Part shown: positions 8,577-22,003 of the stretch, one piece after another
Numbering within the stretch: the first letter of the stretch is position 1
How the letters are laid out: the number at the start of each line of letters is the position of its first letter
Source of the DNA: Thermomonas sp. XSG
GTDB taxonomy: Bacteria; Pseudomonadota; Gammaproteobacteria; Xanthomonadales; Xanthomonadaceae
Direction of reading: 5' to 3'
Assembly (NCBI RefSeq): GCF_014678725.1
Contig: NZ_CP061497.1
Coordinates: forward strand, 1,070,001-1,134,000
Length of the DNA stretch: 64,000 nucleotides
Notes under the pieces: model-generated
Databases searched by the model: none
Seen by the model: only the letters and a program-made list of their open reading frames with translations
Told to the model about the DNA's origin: nothing
Made by a program: the position numbers and the translations under genes

Positions 8577-9929
8577 TCAGAGCGCGGCGAAAAACCGGCG
8601 CGGCGCGCCGTCGAAGCCGCCGTTCGACATGAACACCACGTGGTCGCCGGCGCGCACGATGCCGCCCAGCGCGGCCAGCAACGCATCGGCGTCGGCGACG
8701 GCATGGCCTTCGCCACGCAGCGCCGCGATCACCTTGCCGGCGTCCCACGGCAGTTCCGGCCGGGCGAGGAACACCACCGCGTCGGCCAGATCCAGCGACG
8801 GCGCCAGCGCATTGGCGTGCGCGCCCAGGCGCATCGAATTGCTGCGTGGCTCCATCGCCACCACGATGCGGGCATCGCCCACCTTCGCCCGCAGCCCGGA
8901 AAGCGTGGTCGCAATGGCGGTGGGATGGTGGGCGAAGTCGTCATACACGGTGACGCCAGCGTGCGCGCCGATCACCTCCAGCCGTCGCTTGACGCTGTGG
9001 AAGCCCGACAGCGCCGGCATGACCCTCGCGACGTCCACGCCCACGGCCGCGCATGCCGCCAGCGCGGCCAGGCCATTCAGCACGTTGTGGTCGCCCAGCA
9101 GCGGCCAGTCGACGACGCCTAGCTCGGTGCCAGCGTGGAGCACCGCGAAGCGGCTGCCGTCTTCGGCCAGCTTGCGCGCGCTCCATTCGAATGCGGGATC
9201 GAAGCCGAACCGCTCCACCGGCGTCCAGCAGCCCATCGCGAGCACTTCACGCAGGTGCGCGTCGTGGCCGTTGACGATCAACCGGCCGCGACCGGGCACG
9301 GTGCGCACCAGATGGTGGAACTGGCGCTGGATCGCGGCCACGTCGGGGAAGATGTCGGCGTGGTCGTATTCCAGGTTGTTGAGGATCGCAACCAGCGGGC
9401 GGTAGTGGACGAACTTGCTGCGTTTGTCGAAGAAAGCCGTGTCGTACTCGTCCGCCTCGACCACGAATTCGCGGCCCGTGCCCACCCGCGCCGACACGCC
9501 GAAGTCCTCGGCCACGCCACCGATCAGGAAACCCGGCTCGCGGCCCGCGGCCTGCAACAGGTAGGCCAGGATGGTCGTCGTGGTGGTCTTGCCGTGGGTG
9601 CCGGCCACCGCCAGGGTGTCGCGGCCGGGCAACACGCGCTCGCTCAGCCACTGCGCGCCGGAGGTGTACTTCAACCCGGCATCGAGCACATGCTCGACCG
9701 CCGGGTTGCCGCGCGACAGCGCGTTGCCGACGATGATTTCATCGCAGTCCGCGCCGATGTTGCCGGCCGCATAGCCCTGCTGCAGCGCGATGCCCAGCTG
9801 CTCCAGCTGGGTGGACATCGGCGGGTAGATGTTGGCATCGCTGCCTTCGACGGCATGGCCGAGTTCGCGCGCCAGCGCGGCCACGCCGCCCATGAAGGTA
9901 CCGGCGATGCCGAGGATATGGAGTTTCAC
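8577..9929 (-). CDS. mpl: UDP-MurNAc:L-Ala-gamma-D-Glu-meso-DAP ligase (murein tripeptide recycling)
   Basis: This 450-residue Mur-ligase family protein attaches the recycled tripeptide to UDP-MurNAc. It opens with MKLHILGIAGTFMGG, which is typical of Mpl and differs from the GIGG of MurC; it has the ATP loop GTHGKTTTT near 110 and ends with the Mpl-like SNGGFDG motif. Length fits (E. coli Mpl 457). The start is a GTG at 9929 with GGAG 8 bases upstream. It lies downstream of adk on the same strand, separated by a long inverted repeat, so it probably has its own transcription start. Confidence 0.95.
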   Translation of the reverse strand: MKLHILGIAGTFMGGVAALARELGHAVEGSDANIYPPMSTQLEQLGIALQQGYAAGNIGADCDEIIVGNALSRGNPAVEHVLDAGLKYTSGAQWLSERVLPGRDTLAVAGTHGKTTTTTILAYLLQAAGREPGFLIGGVAEDFGVSARVGTGREFVVEADEYDTAFFDKRSKFVHYRPLVAILNNLEYDHADIFPDVAAIQRQFHHLVRTVPGRGRLIVNGHDAHLREVLAMGCWTPVERFGFDPAFEWSARKLAEDGSRFAVLHAGTELGVVDWPLLGDHNVLNGLAALAACAAVGVDVARVMPALSGFHSVKRRLEVIGAHAGVTVYDDFAHHPTAIATTLSGLRAKVGDARIVVAMEPRSNSMRLGAHANALAPSLDLADAVVFLARPELPWDAGKVIAALRGEGHAVADADALLAALGGIVRAGDHVVFMSNGGFDGAPRRFFAAL

Positions 9930-9956
9930 GTCATGGGCTCCGGGAGGGTGCGGAAC

Positions 9957-10023
9957 GGCGGGTGCGTCGGCCCCGCAAGTCGCTCCCCGATACTCGCTTG
10001 GTTGCGGGGCCGACGCACCCGCC
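9957..10023. repeat. 22-bp perfect inverted repeat (REP-like) between mpl and adk
   Basis: The arms at 9957-9978 and 10002-10023 are exact reverse complements over 22 bases and flank a 23-base loop. The arms are GC-rich and share the core GTGCGTCGGCCCCGC. There is no T-tract, so it looks more like a repetitive extragenic hairpin than a simple terminator, although it would also stabilise or end the adk transcript. Confidence 0.7.
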
Positions 10024-10051
10024 GCCCCGCTTTCGCACGTGTCGGGCAGTG

Positions 10052-10630
10052 TCAGCCGACGTCGTGCCCGGGCTGGATCGCCTCGATGATGCGGGCGAAC
10101 ACATCGTCCAGCGAACCGACGCCGTCCACCACGGTCAGCTGGCCGTGCTGGCGGTAATAGTCAATCACCGGCGCGGTCTTCTCGTCGTACACGTTCAGGC
10201 GGTGGCGCACCGATTCGGGGGTGTCGTCGGCGCGGCCTTCCGCCTTGGCGCGGCCGGCGAGGCGCTCGATGATCTGCTCGTTGTCCACCGCCAGCTGCAC
10301 CGCGGCATCGAACTTCTGGCCCAGGCTGGCCAGCAGTTCGTCCAGCGCAGCGGCCTGTGCCAGATTGCGCGGGTAGCCGTCCAGGATGAAGCCGGCGCGG
10401 GTGTCTTCCTGCGAGAAGCGCGAGCGCAGCATGCCCAGCAGGATCTCGTCGCTGACCAGGTCGCCGCGTGCCATCACCTCCTTGGCCTGCAGCCCCAGCG
10501 GGGTGCCGGCGGCCACTTCGGCGCGCAGCAGGTCGCCGGTGGAAATGTGCGGAACCTGCAGATGTTCCTTGAGTCGCGTCGCCTGGGTGCCCTTGCCGGA
10601 ACCCGGCGCGCCCAACAGAACCAATCGCAT
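10052..10630 (-). CDS. adk: Adenylate kinase (short-LID type)
   Basis: This 192-residue kinase interconverts ATP + AMP and 2 ADP. The P-loop GAPGSGKGT is at residues 7-15, the AMP-binding STGDLLR follows, and FILDGYPRN is near 85. The LID is the short form with no zinc-binding cysteines (E. coli Adk with the longer LID is 214 residues). The ATG at 10630 has a GGAG site 7 bases upstream. It is divergent from the PPi-phosphofructokinase gene. Confidence 0.97.
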   Translation of the reverse strand: MRLVLLGAPGSGKGTQATRLKEHLQVPHISTGDLLRAEVAAGTPLGLQAKEVMARGDLVSDEILLGMLRSRFSQEDTRAGFILDGYPRNLAQAAALDELLASLGQKFDAAVQLAVDNEQIIERLAGRAKAEGRADDTPESVRHRLNVYDEKTAPVIDYYRQHGQLTVVDGVGSLDDVFARIIEAIQPGHDVG

Positions 10631-10745
10631 CGAATCACTCCAGTAAGGGACAGGCGGGGCGGCGTTAGACTGCACCCGAACCCCCGCTACCCGGCCAGCT
10701 TAACGCATCCGGCCGTCGTTCCAGACCCATTCCGAAGGATTTTCC

Positions 10746-12002
10746 ATGCCCGCCGGTACCCTGTTGTATGCCCAGAGCGGCGGCGTGACCGCCGTCATCA
10801 ACGCCACCGCCTCCGCCGTCCTGCAGGCCGCCCGCGCCCGCAAGGTGCCGGTCCTGGCCGCCCGCAACGGCATCCTCGGGGCCCTGCGCGAAGAGCTGCT
10901 GGACACCTCCACCCTGACCGCCTCCGAGATCAAGGGCCTGGCGCATACCCCCGGCGGCGCATTCGGCAGCTGCCGGCTCAAGCTCAAGTCGCTGGCCGAC
11001 GACCGCGCCAGGTACGAGCGCCTGCTGGAGGTCTTCCGCGCCCACGACGTGCGCTGGTTCCTCTACAACGGCGGCAACGACTCCGCCGACACCGCCCTGA
11101 AGGTGTCGCAACTGGCCGCGGAGTTCGGCTATCCGCTGACCTGCGTGGGCGTGCCGAAGACGGTGGACAACGACCTGGCCGTGACCGACTGCTGCCCGGG
11201 CTTCGGCTCGGCGGCCAAGTACACCGCGGTGTCGGTGCGCGAATGCGGGTTGGACGTGGCGGCGATGGCGGAAACCTCCACCAAGGTGTTCGTCTACGAG
11301 GCGATGGGCCGCCATGCCGGTTGGCTGGCAGCGGCGGCCGGCCTGGCAGGCGAAGGCAAGGACGAGGCGCCGCACCTGATCCTGTTCCCGGAGCGGGTGT
11401 TCGACGAGGCCGATTTCCTGGCCAGGGTCGATGCCGTGGTCAAGCGGATCGGCTACTGCGTGGTGGTGGCCAGCGAAGGCATCCGCACCGCCGACGGGAC
11501 GTTCGTCGCCGATGCCGGCGGCGGCAAGGACAGCTTCGGCCATACCCAGCTGGGCGGGGTGGCCTCGCACTTGGCCGGGCGGGTCAAGGACAAGCTGGGC
11601 TACAAAGTACACTGGGCGCTGCCCGACTACCTGCAGCGGTCGGCCCGCCACCTGGCCAGCGCCACCGACCTGGAGCAGGCGCTGGCGGTGGGCAGGGCGG
11701 CGGTCGAGTGCGCACTGTCGGGGCAGAACGCGGTGATGCCGGTCATCGTGCGCGACAGTGACGCGCCCTACCGCTGGCATATCGACATCGCCCCGCTGGC
11801 CCGCATCGCCAACCACGAGAAAACCATGCCCAAGGGCTTCATCCGCGCGGACGGCTACGGCATCACCGCAGCGGCGCGCCGCTACCTGACCCCGCTGGTA
11901 GCGGGCGAGGCCTATCCGCCATTTGGCCGGGACGGACTGCCGAATTACGTTATTCCCAAGCTGCGGCAGTTGCGTCGCAGGCTTCCGGGCTGGAGCGACT
12001 GA
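10746..12002 (+). CDS. pfp: Pyrophosphate-dependent 6-phosphofructokinase
   Basis: This 418-residue phosphofructokinase uses PPi instead of ATP to phosphorylate fructose 6-phosphate reversibly. Two residues support this: the glycine that ATP enzymes have in GGDGS is Asp here (GGNDS, 109-113), and the lysine of PKTVDND (137-143) is the PPi-type marker. The fructose-binding region and the MGRHAGWLAA motif are intact. A GAAGGA site precedes the ATG. It is 2 kb from the membrane pyrophosphatase gene hppA, which handles the same phosphate carrier. Confidence 0.94.
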   Translation: MPAGTLLYAQSGGVTAVINATASAVLQAARARKVPVLAARNGILGALREELLDTSTLTASEIKGLAHTPGGAFGSCRLKLKSLADDRARYERLLEVFRAHDVRWFLYNGGNDSADTALKVSQLAAEFGYPLTCVGVPKTVDNDLAVTDCCPGFGSAAKYTAVSVRECGLDVAAMAETSTKVFVYEAMGRHAGWLAAAAGLAGEGKDEAPHLILFPERVFDEADFLARVDAVVKRIGYCVVVASEGIRTADGTFVADAGGGKDSFGHTQLGGVASHLAGRVKDKLGYKVHWALPDYLQRSARHLASATDLEQALAVGRAAVECALSGQNAVMPVIVRDSDAPYRWHIDIAPLARIANHEKTMPKGFIRADGYGITAAARRYLTPLVAGEAYPPFGRDGLPNYVIPKLRQLRRRLPGWSD

Positions 12003-12014
12003 GCGCCTCCGGTT

Positions 12015-12020
12015 TAAACT
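12015..12020 (+). promoter_or_regulatory. Possible -10 box before the CsgG-like gene
   Basis: TAAACT lies 48 bases before the ATG at 12069 in a locally AT-richer stretch between pfp and the CsgG-like gene. A clear -35 box is lacking, so this is a weak call. Confidence 0.25.
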
Positions 12021-12068
12021 CACCACCGCGCGCATTCCGCGACGCCCATCACATCGAACGGGGACACC

Positions 12069-12875
12069 ATGAAGACCGCATTCACCGCCGCCGCGCTGGC
12101 TTTGGCCGTGGCCGCCACCAGCGTGCCCGCGCACGCCCAGTGGAGCAGCAAGAAGACCGACCCGCAGGGTGCCGCCGGTGGCGCCAATGCCAAGGGTGCC
12201 GCCATCAACCTGGAGTCCTGCGACGAGCCGATGGGCACGGTCGCGGTGGTCGAGGAACAGGAAGGCGACTGGTACCGCTACCTGACCTCCGACCTGCGCC
12301 TGCCCTCCACCGTGCCGGTGATCCGCATGCTGATCCAGCAGTCCAACTGCTTCGTGGTGGTGGAACGCGGCCGCGCGATGCAGAACATGATGCAGGAACG
12401 TGCGCTGCAGGAAAGCGGTGAAATCCGCGGCGGCAGCAACTTCGGCAAGGGCCAGATGGTCGCCGCCGACTACACCATCAACCCCAGCATCAACTTCTCG
12501 CAGAGCAATGCGGGCGGTATCGGCGGTGCGCTCGGCCATTTCGGCGGCGCGCTGGGCGCGGTTGGCGCGCTGGCCGGCGGCCTGAAGTTCGGCAAGGCCG
12601 AAACCATGCTGACCATGATCGACAACCGCTCGGGCGTGCAGATCGGCGTGGCCCAAGGCGCGGCCAAGAAGACCAGCTTCGGCATCGGCATCGGCGGCGC
12701 CGGCAGCAACGGCTTCGGCGCGCTTGGCGGCTACAGCAACACGCCCGAAGGCAAGACCATCGCCGCGGCGTTCGCCAATGCCTACAACAACCTGGTCGTG
12801 GCCATGCGCGACTACAAGCCGCAGCAGGTCAAGGGCGGCCTGGGCAAGGGTGGCACGCTCAAGGTCGGCGACTGA
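12069..12875 (+). CDS. CsgG/HfaB-family secreted protein
   Basis: This 268-residue protein has a Sec signal peptide (MKTAFTAAALALAVAATS...AHA|Q) and the CsgG-like core: a FVVVERGRAMQNMMQERALQESGEIR stretch, then GQMVAADYTINPSI and a glycine-rich region about 150-185 followed by the AETMLTMIDNRSGVQIG strand. CsgG family proteins form outer-membrane secretion pores for curli or act in periplasmic assembly. Unlike E. coli CsgG it has no lipobox cysteine at the cleavage site, and no curli genes (csgA, csgB, csgE, csgF) are near, so a curli role is unlikely; it may be a periplasmic member. GGGGACACC precedes the ATG. Confidence 0.82.
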   Translation: MKTAFTAAALALAVAATSVPAHAQWSSKKTDPQGAAGGANAKGAAINLESCDEPMGTVAVVEEQEGDWYRYLTSDLRLPSTVPVIRMLIQQSNCFVVVERGRAMQNMMQERALQESGEIRGGSNFGKGQMVAADYTINPSINFSQSNAGGIGGALGHFGGALGAVGALAGGLKFGKAETMLTMIDNRSGVQIGVAQGAAKKTSFGIGIGGAGSNGFGALGGYSNTPEGKTIAAAFANAYNNLVVAMRDYKPQQVKGGLGKGGTLKVGD

Positions 12876-12902
12876 CACCGCTCCATCGCAACACGGTTCA
12901 CC

Positions 12903-12936
12903 GCGAACGCCCGGCCCGACCGGGCGTTCGCTTTTT
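12903..12936 (+). terminator. Rho-independent terminator after the CsgG-like gene
   Basis: A 12-bp stem (GCGAACGCCCGG paired with CCGGGCGTTCGC), a short loop and a TTTTT run at 12932-12936 form a strong intrinsic terminator 28 bases after the stop. Confidence 0.88.
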
Positions 12937-12968
12937 GCGGGCGCACACCGCGTGCGATCCTTGTGCAC

Positions 12969-13193
12969 ATGCCGATCCTGCAGGTCAAAGCCAAACCCAA
13001 CAGCCGCGTCTCCGCGCTCACCCAGCAGGACGACGGCACCTGGTTGGCGCAGCTGAAATCGCCACCGGTCGATGGCAAGGCCAACGCCGAACTGGTCGAG
13101 CTGGTGGCGCGCACCTTCGGCTGCACGAAATCATCCGTCACCATCAAGACCGGCGCCGGCAGCAAGCTCAAGCGCGTGTTGGTGCCGGACTGA
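12969..13193 (+). CDS. DUF167 (YggU-like) family protein
   Basis: This 74-residue protein has the DUF167 signature: VKAKPNSRVS at the N-terminus, the central PPVDGKANAELVELVA and the closing IKTGAGSKLKRV. The family fold is known, but its function is not established. The ATG at 12969 gives the usual start; an in-frame GTG at 12963 is an alternative. It is convergent with the small secreted-protein gene 7 bases downstream. Confidence 0.9.
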   Translation: MPILQVKAKPNSRVSALTQQDDGTWLAQLKSPPVDGKANAELVELVARTFGCTKSSVTIKTGAGSKLKRVLVPD

Positions 13194-13200
13194 ACCCGCC

Positions 13201-13704
13201 TCAGCGGCAGGCCTTGCCCTCGAGCGCCATCGCCACCGCGTACTGCGGGATCTCCCCCAGCTGGCCTGCGGATGCGGCATCCAGCCCGTCCTTGAGATAG
13301 ACGCGGGCCTTGCCCTGCGCGTCCATCCTCGGCACGGCGCCGCCCGCCGGCTTGCGCCAGACCCGGATCACTGCCTGCCGCGAGGGGCATGCCGCGCTGG
13401 GTACGCGGATCAGGTCGTTGAGCACCCAGCCCGCAGCGCCGGGCGCAGGCGCCCGCTCCTGCAGCGCGGCGCGCGACTGGCAGCGCGCCCCGGTACGCAC
13501 CGCGGCGAGGGCGTAGGGAGCCGAGCCATCGGCGGTAAAGCGGCCTTCCAGGCGGGTGCAGGCCTCCGGAATGGTGCGCAGGGTATGCACCACGCCAACG
13601 GCCTGCGGGGTGGCGGGCGGGCGCTGGATTTCCGGGGCGCCGTCGCCCGCAACGGCCGCGGATGCGGCGAGCAGGCCTGCGCAGAGCGTGTGCAGTCGCA
13701 ACAT
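13201..13704 (-). CDS. Hypothetical secreted protein
   Basis: This 167-residue protein has a short Sec signal peptide (hydrophobic run with AVAG near residue 20) and a mature part with four cysteines (ACTRL, ARCQS, AACPS, GKACR) that could form two disulfides in the periplasm. I recognise no functional domain. The GAGGC element upstream of the ATG at 13704 is an acceptable ribosome binding site. It stands alone between DUF167 and hppA. It is probably a lineage-specific conserved protein (inference). Confidence 0.7.
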   Translation of the reverse strand: MLRLHTLCAGLLAASAAVAGDGAPEIQRPPATPQAVGVVHTLRTIPEACTRLEGRFTADGSAPYALAAVRTGARCQSRAALQERAPAPGAAGWVLNDLIRVPSAACPSRQAVIRVWRKPAGGAVPRMDAQGKARVYLKDGLDAASAGQLGEIPQYAVAMALEGKACR

Positions 13705-13926
13705 GGGAACAGCCTCGGCAACACGGATCGGATGGCCAGACTGGCACGCACAGCCTGAATCGCATCGCCACGCGGGGCCGCACTGCCGGGATCACCGTCA
13801 CCGCCCCGCTCGAGGCCGGGCGGCTCACGCGTGCCGGTGCGTGTGTGCGATAGTCGGACGTCGCCCGCCTGCGGGTGGGCACGACAACCTGATGTCTTCC
13901 ATTCGAACACTCCGGGGAGGGGTTTC

Positions 13927-16131
<2,205 letters not shown>

Positions 16132-16152
16132 GCCCGCGTCACGCGACACGAC

Positions 16153-16183
16153 AACGGCGGCCTTCGGGCCGCCGTTTTCTTTT
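16153..16183 (+). terminator. Intrinsic terminator of hppA
   Basis: The 10-bp stem AACGGCGGCC / GGCCGCCGTT with a TTCG tetraloop is followed by TTCTTTT. It lies 22 bases after the hppA stop. Confidence 0.88.
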
Positions 16184-16220
16184 GCACACCGCGACGACAG
16201 TGGGCCGGCACCGGAAACAC

Positions 16221-16244
16221 AAAGGCCGCCCGGAGGCGACCTTT
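16221..16244 (-). terminator. Probable terminator of sucCD
   Basis: On the minus strand a 10-bp stem with one mismatch (AAAGGTCGCC / GGCGGCCTTT) and a 4-base loop lies about 25 bases after the sucD stop, followed by GTGTTT. The T-tract is weak. Confidence 0.5.
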
Positions 16245-16268
16245 GCGTCGTGCGGATGAAACGCAGGC

Positions 16269-17144
16269 TTACTTGGCCAGGCGCGCCGCGATGGCCGCGC
16301 CCAGGTCGCCCGGCGACTTCACCGTGGTGACGCCCGCGGCTTCCATCGCCGCGAACTTGCCTTCGGCCGTGCCCGAACCGCCGGAAGCGATCGCACCGGC
16401 GTGGCCCATGCGCTTGCCCTTCGGCGCGGACGCACCGGCGATGAAGCCGACCACCGGCTTCTTGACGTGGTTCTTGATGTACTCGGCGCCGGCTTCTTCC
16501 GCCGCACCGCCGATCTCGCCGACCATGATGATGCCTTCGGTCTGCGGGTCTTCGTTGAACAGCTTCAGGCAGTCGACGAAGTTCAGGCCGTTGATCGGGT
16601 CGCCGCCGATGCCGATCACGGTGGACTGGCCCAGGCCAGCGGCGGTGGTCTGCTTCACGGCTTCGTAGGTCAGCGTGCCGGAGCGGCTGACGATGCCGAT
16701 CTTGCCCTTCTGGTGGATGTGGCCCGGCATGATGCCGATCTTGCACTCGCCCGGGGTGATGATGCCGGGGCAGTTCGGGCCCACCAGCACCACGTCCGGG
16801 TGCTGCTTCAACACGTTCTTGACGCGCAGCATGTCCAGCACCGGGATGCCTTCGGTGATGCAGACGATGACCTTGATGCCGGCAGCCGCCGCTTCCAGGA
16901 TCGCGTCGGCCGCGAACGGCGGCGGCACGTAGATCACGGAGGCGTCGGCGCCGGTGGAGGCCACGGCTTCGGCCACGGTGTTGAACACCGGCAGCTCGAT
17001 GTGGGTGGTGCCGCCCTTGCCGGGCGTGACGCCGCCGACGACCTGGGTGCCGTATTCCACCATCTGGGTGGCGTGGAAGGTGCCCTGCTGGCCGGTGAAG
17101 CCCTGCACGATCACCTTGGTGTTCTTGTTGATGAGAACGGACAT
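16269..17144 (-). CDS. sucD: Succinate-CoA ligase, alpha subunit
   Basis: This 291-residue subunit binds CoA (N-terminal Rossmann domain with [12 protein letters not shown]) and carries the phosphorylated histidine H248 in RMGHAGAI. With SucC it forms succinyl-CoA synthetase of the TCA cycle (succinyl-CoA + NDP + Pi to succinate + NTP). Length matches E. coli SucD (289). The ATG at 17144 gives the standard [11 protein letters not shown] start. It is downstream of sucC, separated by a 110-base gap filled by a long palindrome. Confidence 0.98.
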   Translation of the reverse strand: MSVLINKNTKVIVQGFTGQQGTFHATQMVEYGTQVVGGVTPGKGGTTHIELPVFNTVAEAVASTGADASVIYVPPPFAADAILEAAAAGIKVIVCITEGIPVLDMLRVKNVLKQHPDVVLVGPNCPGIITPGECKIGIMPGHIHQKGKIGIVSRSGTLTYEAVKQTTAAGLGQSTVIGIGGDPINGLNFVDCLKLFNEDPQTEGIIMVGEIGGAAEEAGAEYIKNHVKKPVVGFIAGASAPKGKRMGHAGAIASGGSGTAEGKFAAMEAAGVTTVKSPGDLGAAIAARLAK

Positions 17145-17165
17145 GGAATTGAATCCTTTGCTGTC

Positions 17166-17244
17166 GTAGGAGCGCACCGCAGGGGCGCGATGCTTTTGGC
17201 GTGATCCGGCAAAACGCGATCGCGCCCCTGCGGTGCGCTCCTAC
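17166..17244. repeat. 26-bp perfect inverted repeat (REP/BIME-like) between sucC and sucD
   Basis: Arms at 17166-17191 and 17219-17244 are exact reverse complements; each outer end reads GTAGGAGCGCACCGCAGGGG. The 27-base loop contains a second small inverted pair (TTTTG/CAAAA). The GTAGGAGCGC head is the style of repetitive extragenic palindromes common in Xanthomonadaceae and Pseudomonas. It sits between two cotranscribed genes, where it could protect the 3' end of the sucC message or set subunit ratios. A half copy is found at 39876. Confidence 0.8.
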
Positions 17245-17254
17245 AGGTGTGGGG

Positions 17255-18424
<1,170 letters not shown>

Positions 18425-18555
18425 GGATCACCCGGGGAGGAATTTGCCGATAACGGCTGGAACGCTCCGCGTGTCCGGTGGAACCGGTCCGGCGCGGGCG
18501 GCCGGCCATTTTAACGTGTTGCGGCGCGGCATGCTTCGATCCCCGTCGCATCCCG

Positions 18556-18561
18556 CATACT
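18556..18561 (+). promoter_or_regulatory. Probable leaderless -10 box of pilS
   Basis: CATACT lies 7 bases before the pilS ATG (18569), with no Shine-Dalgarno sequence between. A -35 element is not clear. Confidence 0.4.
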
Positions 18562-18568
18562 CGGCCCC

Positions 18569-20182
18569 ATGGCCCCGCCTGACGCCGCGACCGCCGACGC
18601 CCGCTCGGTCCACCACGCCGAAATCCGGCGGGAGCTCTATTTCTTCACCCTGTACCGGGTGTTCGAGGCCGCGCTGCTGTGCCTGACGGTGTTCGGCCCG
18701 GTCGGCGACCTGCTGGCGCAGCCGCGCCACCCGCAGCTGGCGGCCGCGGTGGCGCTGGCCTACCTGCTGGGGGCGATGCTGCTGTTCGCCACCGGCCGCC
18801 GTGGGGCGGTGCAAAGCCAGGTCGCGGCCGGCGTGGCCGGCGACATCCTGGTCACCGCCCTGGCCATGCACGCACTGCCGTCGCTGGCCTCCAGCATCGC
18901 CATGATGCTGCTGTTCAACGTCGGCGCCGCCGCCCTGCTGCTGCCGCTGCGCCGCGGCCTGTTGGTGGCTTGTGCCGCCAGCCTGGCGCTGCTGCTGCAA
19001 TACGCCTGGACCGTCGCGGTCGGCGAGGACGACGGCCGGCCGGCGGTGGAAGTGGTGATGTTCGCCACCAGCTACCTGGCGATCGCCACCCTCACCAGCC
19101 TGCTGGGCCGGCAGCTGCGCGCCAGTCAGGCGCTGGCCGAACAGCGCGGCAGCCAGGTCGCCAACCTGGCCGAGGTCAATGAACTGATCATCCGGCGCAT
19201 GCGCACCGGGGTGCTGCTGGTCGACGGCGATGACGAGATCCGCCTTGCAAACGAAGCAGCGATGCTGCAACTCGGGGACGCCGGCGAGGGCCGGCGCCTG
19301 CTGGCCACCGCCGCGCCGGCGCTGGAGGCCCGCCTGCGCCGCTGGGAGCGCGACGGCAACAACGACCCCACGCCGCTGCAGCTGGCCGCCGACCTGCCCG
19401 AGGTGCTGCCGCGCTTCGCCCGCCTGCTGGCGGAAGGCGACCAGGTGCTGGTGTTCCTGGACGACGCCGAGCTGGCCTCGCGGCGGGCGGAAAGTCTCAC
19501 TCTCGCCACCCTCGGCCGCTTTTCCGCCAGCCTGGCCCACGAGATCCGCAACCCGCTGGCGGCGATCAGCTACGCCACCCAGCTGCTGGAGGAATCGCGC
19601 GACATCCCCGAGGCCGACCGCCGCCTGCTGGAGATCATCTACCAGCAGACCCGGCGCATGAACGGCATCGTCGAGAACGTGCTGGGGCTGGCCCGGCGCG
19701 AACGCGCCCAGCCCGAGCACGTGGACCTGGGCGAATTCGCCCGCCACTTCGTGGCCGACTACTGCAACAGCCATCCGCTGGACCGCGACACCCTCGAGGC
19801 CCGCACCGACGGCCGGCCCGTGCCCTGCCTGGTCGACCGCCGGCAGCTGCAGCAGGTGGTCACCGTGCTGGTGCACAACGCGCTGATCTATGGCCGCATG
19901 CCCGGCGAGCCGGCGCGCGTGTCCCTGCACGTGCACCGCGACGCCAAGGGCGCCCCGCTGCTGGACGTGGTGGACCATGGCCCCGGCATTCCCGAAGCCG
20001 TCACCGGCCAGCTGTTCCGTCCGTTCTTCACCACCTCCAGCCACGGCACCGGGCTGGGCCTCTACATCGCCCGGGAGATGTGCCTGGCCAACCAGGCCGA
20101 CCTGCGCTACGTCGCCATCCCCGCCGGCGGCGCCTGCTTCCGCATCCGCCTGGCTGGCGCACGCGCGATCGATACGGCCTGA
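18569..20182 (+). CDS. pilS: Sensor histidine kinase PilS
   Basis: This 537-residue NtrB-type kinase has about six N-terminal membrane helices (residues 30-185), a PAS-like segment about 195-300, and a kinase core with the phosphorylated H324 in SLAHEIRNPLAAI, then the N-box HNALIYG and the G-boxes DHGPGIP and GTGLGLYIARE. In known systems PilS senses pilin in the inner membrane and controls PilR phosphorylation, and so pilA transcription. The ATG at 18569 follows a -10-like box. It faces pilR; their stops are 15 bases apart, unlike the usual pilS-pilR operon. Confidence 0.93.
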   Translation: MAPPDAATADARSVHHAEIRRELYFFTLYRVFEAALLCLTVFGPVGDLLAQPRHPQLAAAVALAYLLGAMLLFATGRRGAVQSQVAAGVAGDILVTALAMHALPSLASSIAMMLLFNVGAAALLLPLRRGLLVACAASLALLLQYAWTVAVGEDDGRPAVEVVMFATSYLAIATLTSLLGRQLRASQALAEQRGSQVANLAEVNELIIRRMRTGVLLVDGDDEIRLANEAAMLQLGDAGEGRRLLATAAPALEARLRRWERDGNNDPTPLQLAADLPEVLPRFARLLAEGDQVLVFLDDAELASRRAESLTLATLGRFSASLAHEIRNPLAAISYATQLLEESRDIPEADRRLLEIIYQQTRRMNGIVENVLGLARRERAQPEHVDLGEFARHFVADYCNSHPLDRDTLEARTDGRPVPCLVDRRQLQQVVTVLVHNALIYGRMPGEPARVSLHVHRDAKGAPLLDVVDHGPGIPEAVTGQLFRPFFTTSSHGTGLGLYIAREMCLANQADLRYVAIPAGGACFRIRLAGARAIDTA

Positions 20183-20197
20183 CGGCGCGCCGCGGCC

Positions 20198-21652
<1,455 letters not shown>

Positions 21653-21873
21653 ATTGCCGGAACCATAACCGGTTGCCACGCCGGGTCCAAGTGCGACAAG
21701 GCATGGCACATGCGGGCATTCCGGCCCGCGATGGCGGCGGTGGGCACCCGCCCTGTCCTTGCGCCGTTCCCACATGCGCGGGGCAGCCGGTCGGCACACT
21801 ATATTGAGGGACGTGGCTCAGGCATGGCGGCACACAACGCCCCGAACCACGCAACCCAGATCACGCATCGGAA

Positions 21874-21910
21874 GTTGACCCTTGACGTCACTTGATGACG
21901 CAATCTGTCA
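21874..21910. promoter_or_regulatory. Candidate PilR upstream activating sites
   Basis: Four TGAC/GTCA-type half sites are crowded here: TTGAC at 21875, the palindrome TGACGTCA at 21883-21890, TGATGACG at 21893 and TGTCA at 21906. They lie 80-115 bases before the sigma-54 promoter of the first pilin, the normal distance for an NtrC-type enhancer. Binding by PilR is inferred from position and repetition. Confidence 0.45.
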
Positions 21911-21986
21911 TACACTCCGGCCGGCGCACGACCCCAACCGCGTGATACCGGTCACGGAACTGGCGCCCAAGCCGCGCTGTCCGCTT

Positions 21987-22003
21987 CTGGCATGAATCCT
22001 GCG
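21987..22003 (+). promoter_or_regulatory. Sigma-54 promoter of the first pilin gene
   Basis: CTGGCATGAATCCTGC has GG (21989-21990) and GC (22001-22002) with the required 10 bases between, and matches TGGCACG-N4-TTGC except at three positions. Transcription would start near 22013, giving a leader of about 87 bases. The rest of the 447-base gap from pilR (21653-22099) holds the candidate PilR sites and no gene I can support. Confidence 0.75.

Noticed and set aside
21798-21803. TATAGT on the minus strand as the pilR promoter
   Set aside because: It would give a leader of about 140 bases and has no matching -35 box; too weak to list as a feature.
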